Source: Anaerolineales bacterium
GTDB taxonomy: Bacteria; Chloroflexota; Anaerolineae; Promineifilales; Promineifilaceae
Assembly (NCBI GenBank): GCA_020432595.1
Contig: JAGQGA010000166.1
Span: 2,933 to 9,438, forward strand
Direction: 5' to 3'
DNA length: 6,506 nt
In this document: piece by piece, positions 1 to 4,973 of the stretch
How the letters are laid out: each line of letters opens with the position of its first letter
Numbering within the stretch: position 1 is the stretch's first letter
Made by a program: the position numbers and the translations under genes
Notes under the pieces: model-generated
Seen by the model: only the letters and a program-made list of their open reading frames with translations
Databases searched by the model: none
What the model was told of the DNA's origin: nothing

Positions 1-747
1 GAAAAGCGTATCTCCCGCTTTAACGGTGTAAACTTCCTCGGTTAGCGGCGAAGGCGTGGGCGTAGGGGTCGCTTCTTCAATCGTTGCACCCGGAATTTTA
101 ATCTCTTGCCCCACAACAATGCGATTGGCATCAGCAATGCCATTGTGCTGTGCCAGTGTAACCCAAGAGATACCATATTTTAAGCCAATGCGATACAGGT
201 TTTCCCCGGCAGCCACAACGTGGCTGGCCGGTCTGGCCTCGGTCGTTTCGGTGGTGGTTGTTTCAGCCGCAGTGGTGTCCGTGGTTGTTGTCTCAGCCGC
301 CGCTTCATCCGTGGTTGTTTCTTCAGTAGCAGTGCCTTCTTCGGCCGCCGCTTCTTCGCTGGCTGCGGCTTCGCCTTCAGTGGCTGGTGCTTCTTCTCCG
401 GCAGCAGCTTCATCCTCTGGCGCCGGATACCCTTCTTCGGCTGAGGCGGCCGCTTCATCACCCGTTGTTTCACCGCTGGCGGCCGCTTCTTCACGCGGTG
501 TATCGGTGCTGCCTTCACCTTCGGCCGCAGCTTCCTCGCTGCCGGTCTCTTCGGTGGTTGTGCCCGTTTCGCTGTCGTTCGGGGTACCGCCGCCCACATT
601 TTCATCGGTGATGACCTCAACGCTGCCGGGGTCGGGGGTTACGGTTGCGTCACTACTGCCGGGCAACGGCCGTTCGCAGGCCACAAGCAATAAACCTGTC
701 AATAAAACAAGGATGACAATACTAATTAGACGCCGCTGGGATTCCAT
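1..747 (-). CDS. LysM-domain lipoprotein with acidic low-complexity stalk (3' end outside window)
   Basis: This is probably a surface-anchored protein that binds peptidoglycan or related glycans through LysM domains. The reverse strand reads open from the ATG at 747 to the window edge (249 codons). Residues 1-24 form a lipoprotein signal: basic MESQRR, a hydrophobic core, and a lipobox LLLVAC with C24 as the lipidated cysteine. Residues about 30-170 are a low-complexity linker rich in Ala, Glu and Thr, with a repeated SEEAAAE unit at S70 and S130 and runs of ETTTT. Residues about 176-219 form a LysM domain (HVVAAGENLYRIGLKYGIS, then VVGQEIKIP). A second LysM starts at Y240 (YTVKAGDTLF) and is cut by the edge. 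The start at 747 is preferred because GGAGGA ends 6 bases before it; another ATG at 753 touches that site. The gene is divergent from the peroxiredoxin. What follows the second LysM cannot be seen, so an enzymatic C-terminus is possible. Confidence 0.87.
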   Translation of the reverse strand, partial: MESQRRLISIVILVLLTGLLLVACERPLPGSSDATVTPDPGSVEVITDENVGGGTPNDSETGTTTEETGSEEAAAEGEGSTDTPREEAAASGETTGDEAAASAEEGYPAPEDEAAAGEEAPATEGEAAASEEAAAEEGTATEETTTDEAAAETTTTDTTAAETTTTETTEARPASHVVAAGENLYRIGLKYGISWVTLAQHNGIADANRIVVGQEIKIPGATIEEATPTPTPSPLTEEVYTVKAGDTLF

Positions 748-753
748 AATCAT

Positions 754-759
754 TCCTCC
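754..759 (-). promoter_or_regulatory. Shine-Dalgarno site of the LysM lipoprotein gene
   Basis: GGAGGA reads on the minus strand, with a 6-base gap to the ATG at 747. It also directly abuts an in-frame ATG at 753, which is too close to be the preferred start. This settles the start at 747. Confidence 0.7.
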
Positions 760-906
760 GCTGCAAGTTTAAATAATTAAGAGCCTGCCGTTCAACCAAT
801 ACGACCTCTGAACGACCAGCTAGACACACATCCTTGTGACCACTGCCTGGGTCACGCTGCCAAAAACCGCCAACATACGACGATTTCTTTGCATAAAACG
901 GCCGTT

Positions 907-935
907 AATATAACATGCTTTTTGCTTTACGTAAA
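907..935 (-). promoter_or_regulatory. Candidate promoter for the LysM lipoprotein gene
   Basis: On the minus strand, TTTACG (935-930) lies 17 bases before TATATT (912-907). These match the sigma-70 type consensus at four and five of six positions. Transcription would begin near 900, giving a leader of about 150 bases. The -35 element lies inside the palindrome at 925-936. It is a pattern match only. Confidence 0.35.
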
Positions 936-936
936 G
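925..936. promoter_or_regulatory. 12-bp perfect palindrome, possible operator
   Basis: CTTTACGTAAAG is a perfect palindrome. It overlaps the candidate minus-strand -35 box and lies directly before the candidate plus-strand -35 box, a position where a dimeric regulator could control both divergent genes. A partial echo (CACGTAAAC) lies at 997-1005. The binding protein is unknown, and chance is possible for one 12-mer. Confidence 0.3.
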
Positions 937-964
937 TTGAATGCAGCCTTCCAACGCGCATAAT
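937..964 (+). promoter_or_regulatory. Candidate promoter for the peroxiredoxin gene
   Basis: TTGAAT (937-942), a 16-base spacer and CATAAT (959-964) resemble a sigma-70 type promoter. The start point would be near 971, leaving a leader of about 120 bases before the ATG at 1092. A weaker alternative is TTTTCA (977-982) with TAAACT (1001-1006). Confidence 0.3.
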
Positions 965-1042
965 CGTGTCCCGCCATTTTCAAAAAGCCACCACATCACG
1001 TAAACTAGAGAACATCAACTTGACAAAGATTTTATGAGCGGC

Positions 1043-1071
1043 AAACACCAAATCCGTGTTCATCCGCATCC
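1043..1071. repeat. Fragment of a dispersed intergenic repeat
   Basis: The segment contains CCGTGTTCATC (1054-1064) followed by CGCATCC. The same 11-mer occurs at 6237-6247 inside a longer CGCGGAT-rich repeat upstream of the M20 gene. I read this as a remnant of the same noncoding repeat family. Only a short core is shared. Confidence 0.4.
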
Positions 1072-1080
1072 TATTGATTC

Positions 1081-1085
1081 AGGAG
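1081..1085 (+). promoter_or_regulatory. Shine-Dalgarno site of the peroxiredoxin gene
   Basis: AGGAG lies 6 bases before the ATG at 1092 and fixes that start. Confidence 0.7.
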
Positions 1086-1091
1086 TAGATC

Positions 1092-1550
1092 ATGTTACAA
1101 ATTGGCGAAATGGCACCTGACTTTGCCCTGGTGTCCGATGAAAATAAAACCGTCACGCTATCAGATTTGCGTGGGCAGCGTGTCATTCTGTTCTTTTACC
1201 CCAAAGCCGGAACCCCTGGCTGCACCACGCAAGCGTGCGGCTTCCGCGACAGCTTCCCGCAAATCGAGGCCGCTGGCGCAACTGTTGTCGGCATTAGCCC
1301 CGATGCTCCCCAGCAGCTTGCCAAATGGAAAGCCGCCGAAAAGCTGCCCTACACCCTGCTCTCCGACCCTGACAACGCCGTTGCCACTGCCTACAGCAGC
1401 TATGGCGAAAAAAGCATGTACGGCCGTAAATATATGGGGGTTATTCGTAGCCACTTTGTGATTGATGCAAACGGCCGTTTAGAAGACATCCGCATCAAAG
1501 TCAGCCCCAAAGACAGCGTTAAATACGCCCTAAAACAAATAGCCGACTAA
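1092..1550 (+). CDS. bcp: Bcp/PrxQ-type thiol peroxidase (peroxiredoxin)
   Basis: This cytosolic enzyme reduces hydrogen peroxide and organic hydroperoxides, with electrons normally drawn from thioredoxin. It has 152 residues, the usual size for the AhpC/TSA-fold Bcp group. The N-terminus carries the typical G-x-x-A-P-D-F (residues 5-11). The active site PKAGTPGCTTQAC (37-49) matches the PxxxTxxC motif, with T41 and peroxidatic C44. C49, five residues on, is placed like the resolving cysteine of atypical 2-Cys Bcp/PrxQ proteins. R119 in VIRSHFVID fits the conserved active-site arginine. An AGGAG site 6 bases upstream supports the start. It points the same way as uvrC, with 78 bases between them containing a hairpin repeat and a promoter-like -10 box, so co-transcription is possible but not required. 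Two in-frame ACGGCCGT motifs lie in its 3' half. Confidence 0.95.
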   Translation: MLQIGEMAPDFALVSDENKTVTLSDLRGQRVILFFYPKAGTPGCTTQACGFRDSFPQIEAAGATVVGISPDAPQQLAKWKAAEKLPYTLLSDPDNAVATAYSSYGEKSMYGRKYMGVIRSHFVIDANGRLEDIRIKVSPKDSVKYALKQIAD

Positions 1551-1553
1551 AAC

Positions 1554-1614
1554 GGAGATTAGAAATTGGAGATTGAAAACGGTCAATCTCCCAATCTCCC
1601 AATCTCCAATTTCC
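1554..1614. repeat. GGAGATT-heptad hairpin repeat, copy 1
   Basis: It begins just after the peroxiredoxin stop and ends 14 bases before the uvrC ATG. The left side carries GGAGATT units, and the right side three reverse-complement units (AATCTCC, CAATCTCC). A perfect 14-bp inverted repeat pairs 1562-1575 with 1600-1613, with shifted pairings possible because the units repeat. AAACGGTCAATCTCC (1577-1591) recurs as an exact reverse complement at 3574-3588 in copy 2, so the two copies face opposite ways around uvrC. It could fold in RNA and weaken read-through from the peroxiredoxin gene, but there is no clear U tract. Confidence 0.75.
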
Positions 1615-1616
1615 GC

Positions 1617-1622
1617 TATAAT
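1617..1622 (+). promoter_or_regulatory. Perfect -10 box abutting the uvrC start (possible leaderless promoter)
   Basis: TATAAT ends 6 bases before the uvrC ATG at 1629, so a normal initiation distance would place the first transcribed base at or next to the start codon. No Shine-Dalgarno site precedes that ATG (the bases are TCCTCC), which fits a leaderless message. No recognisable -35 box lies 16-18 bases upstream, where the hairpin repeat sits. Confidence 0.4.
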
Positions 1623-1628
1623 TCCTCC

Positions 1629-3503
1629 ATGAGTTTCACACCCCCCGAAAACGTTCAGGAAATCCTCAATAACCTGCCTACCCGCCCCGGTGTCTATTTA
1701 CATAAAGACAAAAATGGCACCATCATCTACGTCGGCAAAGCGGTCAATCTCCGCAGCCGCGTCCGCTCCTATTTCCTCAAAAATGTAGACTCCGTTAAAA
1801 CCCACCAGCTTCGCAAACAAATCACCGACATCGAAATTATCACCACCGACACCGAACTGGAAGCCCTGCTGCTTGAGATGACCCTCATCAAAAAGCACCG
1901 GCCCCATTACAACGTTCGCCTCAAAGACGACAAACGCTACCCCTACATCAAAGTCCACTGGGGCGAAGATTTCCCCAAGGTCACCGTCACTCGCCGCATG
2001 GTGCGCGACGGCTCCCGCTACTTTGGCCCCTACACCTCCGTCTGGGCTGTTCACCAAACGCTCGACATGCTACGGAAAATCTTCCCCTACCTCACCTGCG
2101 ACCGCGTGATTACGGGCAAGGATGACCGCGCCTGCCTCTATTTTGACATCAAACTGTGTAATGGCCCCTGCATTGGTGCCGTTGATAAACAGCAGTACCG
2201 CACCATGATTCAGGAGTTGATGGACTTCCTCAACGGCAAATCAGAACACATTGCCCAGGGGATTGAGCAAAAGATGGCCGCCGCCGCCAGCAACCTGCAG
2301 TTTGAAAAAGCGGCTGAATACCGCGACCAGCTAAAAGCCGTCGAAAAAGTCGTCGCCAAGCAAAAAGTCATTTCAGCCGCCAACGCCGACCAGGATGTTA
2401 TCGCCTTTGCCCGTGATCAGGGGGATGCTTGTGTGCAAATCTTTTTTATCCGCTACGGCAAACTCATTGGCCGCGAATATTTTTTGCTCGATGGCACCGA
2501 GGGTGAGAGTGACGAAGAGATTTTGCGCGAGTTTATGACCCAATTCTACGACGAGGCGGCGCACGTGCCCAAAGAAGTGTTGCTGCCCCGCGAAGTGGAA
2601 GAGGCACTGGTGATTGAGCAGTGGCTCAAACAAAAACGCGGCACCAAAACGACGATTCAGGTGCCGCAGCGCGGGCGGAAGAAGGAACTGGTGGAAATGG
2701 CAACCAACAACGCCCAAGACACGCTGGCAACGCTGCGCCAACAGTGGGCAGCCGACCGTTCCAAGCATGTCACCGCCATGGCTGAACTACAGGAGGCACT
2801 GAGTTTGCCCACGCCACCCGCCCGCATTGAATGCTACGACATCAGCCACACGCAGGGGAAGCAAACGGTAGCCTCGATGGTGGTGTTTGTGCAGGGGGCA
2901 CCGCGCAAAAGCGATTATCGCCGCTTCAACATTCGCACGGTGGGCAACGATGACTATGGGGCGATGAAAGAGGTGCTGACGCGCCGTTTTGAACGGTATC
3001 AGGAATCTTTGGCGGGTGAACTGCATGATTTGAGCGATATTGGCAAAGAGAAAAAGGACACGGCCTGGTCACTGCTGCCCGATCTGCTGATTGTGGATGG
3101 GGGCAAAGGGCAGTTGGCAATGGCGGTGGAGGTTCTGGCGCAGTTTGGGCTGCAGGATGAGGTACCGCTGACAGGGTTAGCTAAGCAGGAGGAAGAGCTG
3201 TTTGTGCCGGGGCAGTCACGCTCCATCTTGCTGCCGCGCCGGTCTGAGGGGCTGTATTTGGTGCAGCGGGTGCGTGACGAAGCCCACCGATTTGCCAATG
3301 AGGGGCACCGCAAGCGACGAGCCAAGGTGGGGGTGGCTTCAATTTTGGACAGCGTGCCGGGGATTGGACCAAAGCGGCGCAAAGCCTTGCTCACGCATTT
3401 TGGCTCGCTAGAAGAGCTGCGTCAGGCAACGCTGGAAGAGATTGCGTCAGTCCCGGGGGTTCCGCTGGAGGTAGCAGAGGCGATTAAGGGGCATTTGGCG
3501 TGA
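1629..3503 (+). CDS. uvrC: UvrABC system protein C (excision nuclease subunit)
   Basis: UvrC makes the 3' and 5' incisions around bulky DNA lesions after UvrA/UvrB recognition. The protein is 624 residues, normal full length. The N-terminal GIY-YIG nuclease starts at LPTRPGVY (16-23), with YVGKAVNLRSR (34-44). Four cysteines C157, C169, C177 and C181 show the spacing linked to the UvrC iron-sulfur cluster. A UVR motif for UvrB contact lies at about 208-243 (FEKAAEYRDQL). The RNase H-like 5' nuclease has D404 (CYDIS), D490 (IVDGGKGQ) and H553 (DEAHRFA). Two helix-hairpin-helix motifs end the protein (SVPGIGPKRRKALL, then SVPGVP). I chose ATG 1629 (MSFTPP) because it fits the family N-terminus; an upstream in-frame ATG at 1566 would translate through the heptad repeat. 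The 5' half is C-rich and the 3' half G-rich on the coding strand, and no ACGGCCGT motif occurs within it. Confidence 0.97.
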   Translation: MSFTPPENVQEILNNLPTRPGVYLHKDKNGTIIYVGKAVNLRSRVRSYFLKNVDSVKTHQLRKQITDIEIITTDTELEALLLEMTLIKKHRPHYNVRLKDDKRYPYIKVHWGEDFPKVTVTRRMVRDGSRYFGPYTSVWAVHQTLDMLRKIFPYLTCDRVITGKDDRACLYFDIKLCNGPCIGAVDKQQYRTMIQELMDFLNGKSEHIAQGIEQKMAAAASNLQFEKAAEYRDQLKAVEKVVAKQKVISAANADQDVIAFARDQGDACVQIFFIRYGKLIGREYFLLDGTEGESDEEILREFMTQFYDEAAHVPKEVLLPREVEEALVIEQWLKQKRGTKTTIQVPQRGRKKELVEMATNNAQDTLATLRQQWAADRSKHVTAMAELQEALSLPTPPARIECYDISHTQGKQTVASMVVFVQGAPRKSDYRRFNIRTVGNDDYGAMKEVLTRRFERYQESLAGELHDLSDIGKEKKDTAWSLLPDLLIVDGGKGQLAMAVEVLAQFGLQDEVPLTGLAKQEEELFVPGQSRSILLPRRSEGLYLVQRVRDEAHRFANEGHRKRRAKVGVASILDSVPGIGPKRRKALLTHFGSLEELRQATLEEIASVPGVPLEVAEAIKGHLA

Positions 3504-3552
3504 GCAGCAACAGGACTATACCAAACAAGGTGATAAATTGGCATCCCAAAAA

Positions 3553-3611
3553 GGAGATTGGAGACTGGAGATTGGAGATTGACCGTTTGCAATCTCTAAT
3601 CTCCAACCTCC
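3553..3611. repeat. GGAGATT-heptad hairpin repeat, copy 2
   Basis: It lies between uvrC (stop at 3503) and the enolase-superfamily gene. The left arm 3553-3581 contains four consecutive GGAGA(T/C)T-type units; the right arm runs from 3590 to 3611 with reverse-complement units. Pairing 3560-3581 with 3590-3611 gives a 22-bp stem with three mismatches around a short loop. The apex and adjoining arm (3574-3588) are the exact reverse complement of 1577-1591 in copy 1. It ends only 6 bases before the upstream candidate start at 3618. Confidence 0.75.
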
Positions 3612-3644
3612 AAGAGAATGTCGGTTTATGCCCTTAAGAAGCAT

Positions 3645-4877
3645 ATGAAATTACAGGCGATTAAAACATATGTGACGGTGCCGCCCACGGGAATTGGTGG
3701 GGCGTTTTGGGTGCTGGTTAAGCTGACAACGGACAATGGGATTGAGGGGCTTGGGGAATGTTATGGCATTCCGGTGTCGGGTGACATTGCCTGCCGCATG
3801 GTGGAAGATACCTTTGAGCGATTTATTGCTGGGGAAGACCCGCATAATGTGGAGACCATGTTCCGGCGGGTGTATTCAGCCGGGTTTACGCAGCGACCCG
3901 ACATTAGCATGATGGGGGTGTTTAGCGGGATTGAGATTGCGGTGTGGGATATTTTGGGTAAGGCACATGGGGTACCGGTTTACAAGCTTCTGGGCGGCCG
4001 TTTTCATGAGCGGGTGCGGACGTATACCTATCTTTACCCGCTGGCGGTGGACAGCCGGGGAATGCCGCTGGACAGCACGGGGGACGTGTATCATGATGGG
4101 GATGTGGCGGCGGAGGCGGCGGTGCGGTATGTGGAGATGGGATTTACGGCCGTTAAACAAGACCCGGCCGGCCCCTACAGCTTCCAGGGTGGGCGCGAGC
4201 TGTCGCTGCACGAGCTATCGCGCAGTGAATACAACGCCCGCCGCATCCGCGAAGCCGTGGGGGACAAAGCCGACATCCTTTTTGGCACGCATGGGCAAAT
4301 GACCACCTCATCGGCCATTCGGCTGGCAAAACGGCTGGAACCGTATGACCCGCTGTGGTTTGAAGAGCCATGCCCGCCCGACCAAATGGAAGCCATTGGC
4401 CGCGTGGCGCAATTCACGTCCATTCCGGTGGCGACGGGAGAACGGCTGACAACCAAGGTTGAGTTTCACCAAGCGTTAAAGGCAGGGGTTGCCATTTTGC
4501 AACCCGATATTGGGCGCAGCGGCGGCATTTGGGAAACCAAGAAAATTGCCACGCTGGCCGAGGTTTATAACGCCCAAATTGCGCCCCACATTTACTGTGG
4601 CCCCATTGCCCACGCCGCCGCAACTCATTTGGCCTTTAGCTGCCCCAACTTCCTCATTTTGGAAACGATCCAGACGGAATTCCACGACACGGTGGTGAAA
4701 AAGCCGCTGGTGTGGGAGGCGGGCTATATGCTGCCGCCCACAGAGCCAGGGCTGGGGTTGGAACTAAATGAGGATGTCGTTTTGGCGCATCCGTACACGA
4801 CGGGGGGGCGGTTGCATTTGGAGATGTGCCAGGTGCCGCTACCGTCGGATAATGCGAAAATTATTACGGAGTTGTAG
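3645..4877 (+). CDS. Enolase-superfamily (mandelate racemase/muconate lactonizing) sugar-acid dehydratase-like protein
   Basis: The family abstracts a proton alpha to a carboxylate using a divalent metal; this member most resembles the galactonate/mannonate dehydratase branch. Substrate is unknown. From ATG 3645 it is 410 residues: an N-terminal capping domain (about 1-120, MKLQAIKTYVT... to KLLGGR) then a beta/alpha barrel. Visible residues are K171 (AVKQDP), H216 (GTHGQ), E240 (FEEP), E266 (ATGERL), D288 (QPDIG), H315 (APHIYCGP) and E340 (ILE). The spacing of E240, E266 and H315 agrees with D-galactonate dehydratase ligands and catalytic His. The position expected for the first metal ligand Asp, 26 residues before E240, is G214. 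An in-frame ATG at 3618 would add nine residues (MSVYALKKH); I prefer 3645 because MKLQAIKTY matches family N-termini, but neither has a strong Shine-Dalgarno site. Its coding strand shifts from G-rich to C-rich near 4140. It converges with the M20 gene. Confidence 0.9.
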   Translation: MKLQAIKTYVTVPPTGIGGAFWVLVKLTTDNGIEGLGECYGIPVSGDIACRMVEDTFERFIAGEDPHNVETMFRRVYSAGFTQRPDISMMGVFSGIEIAVWDILGKAHGVPVYKLLGGRFHERVRTYTYLYPLAVDSRGMPLDSTGDVYHDGDVAAEAAVRYVEMGFTAVKQDPAGPYSFQGGRELSLHELSRSEYNARRIREAVGDKADILFGTHGQMTTSSAIRLAKRLEPYDPLWFEEPCPPDQMEAIGRVAQFTSIPVATGERLTTKVEFHQALKAGVAILQPDIGRSGGIWETKKIATLAEVYNAQIAPHIYCGPIAHAAATHLAFSCPNFLILETIQTEFHDTVVKKPLVWEAGYMLPPTEPGLGLELNEDVVLAHPYTTGGRLHLEMCQVPLPSDNAKIITEL

Positions 4878-4895
4878 GGAAATTATCAAAGATTT

Positions 4896-4968
4896 CGCAG
4901 ATGGCGCAGATTCATGGAACGCAGATTTACCTGATTTTCCGGATCAGGAAAATCAGGTAAATCTGCGT
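4896..4968. repeat. CGCAGAT repeat with perfect 22-bp-stem hairpin between convergent genes
   Basis: CGCAGAT occurs directly at 4896, 4905 and 4920, and inverted at 4961-4967. Positions 4919-4940 pair perfectly with 4947-4968 (22 bp) around the 6-base loop GGATCA. The hairpin starts 41 bases after the enolase-like gene's stop and ends 5 bases before the stop codon of the convergent M20 gene, so it is well placed to block or trim transcripts from both sides. Neither side has a U tract, so it is not a standard intrinsic terminator. The CGCAGAT units suggest a dispersed noncoding repeat family. Confidence 0.75.
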
Positions 4969-4973
4969 CCTAT

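Larger units (their letters stand above)
748..1091. other. Divergent intergenic region, 344 bases
   Basis: There is no credible coding sequence here. It separates the minus-strand LysM lipoprotein gene from the plus-strand peroxiredoxin gene. It holds a promoter-like pair in each direction (907-935 minus, 937-964 plus), a 12-bp palindrome between them (925-936), one AACGGCCGTT palindrome (897-906), and a short piece of a dispersed repeat (about 1043-1071). An isolated TTGACA at 1020-1025 has no good -10 partner at normal spacing. No tRNA or riboswitch fold was recognised. Confidence 0.7.

Noticed and set aside
180..620. Minus-strand open frame of 146 codons, very Lys/Arg/Pro-rich
   Set aside because: It is a shifted reading of the lipoprotein linker. 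It has no ribosome site or recognisable domain, and the frame carrying the LysM motifs is different.
56..772. Long plus-strand open frame of 238 codons rich in Val, Ala and Ser
   Set aside because: It is antisense to the LysM lipoprotein, whose frame has a lipobox, LysM motifs and a good ribosome site. The Val/Ser/Ala repeats are just the complement of the Ala/Glu/Thr linker codons.
1020..1025. Perfect TTGACA upstream of the peroxiredoxin gene
   Set aside because: No acceptable -10 hexamer lies 16-18 bases downstream, so it was not called a promoter.
1554..1614. Short tandem units resembling a CRISPR array or VNTR
   Set aside because: The heptads have no spacers and form two inverted arms, so this is a hairpin repeat rather than CRISPR.
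1566..1628. Upstream in-frame extension of uvrC from ATG 1566
   Set aside because: The added 21 residues are a translation of the GGAGATT hairpin repeat and are not typical of UvrC N-termini. ATG 1629 fits the family.
1092..3503. Possible bcp-uvrC DNA-damage operon as a novel system
   Set aside because: The 78-base gap holds a hairpin repeat and a separate -10 box, and both are housekeeping families, so simple adjacency explains the arrangement.
4153..4685. Several minus-strand open frames of 69-93 codons antisense to the enolase-like gene
   Set aside because: They are shadows of the G/C-rich barrel-domain coding sequence, without motifs or start signals.
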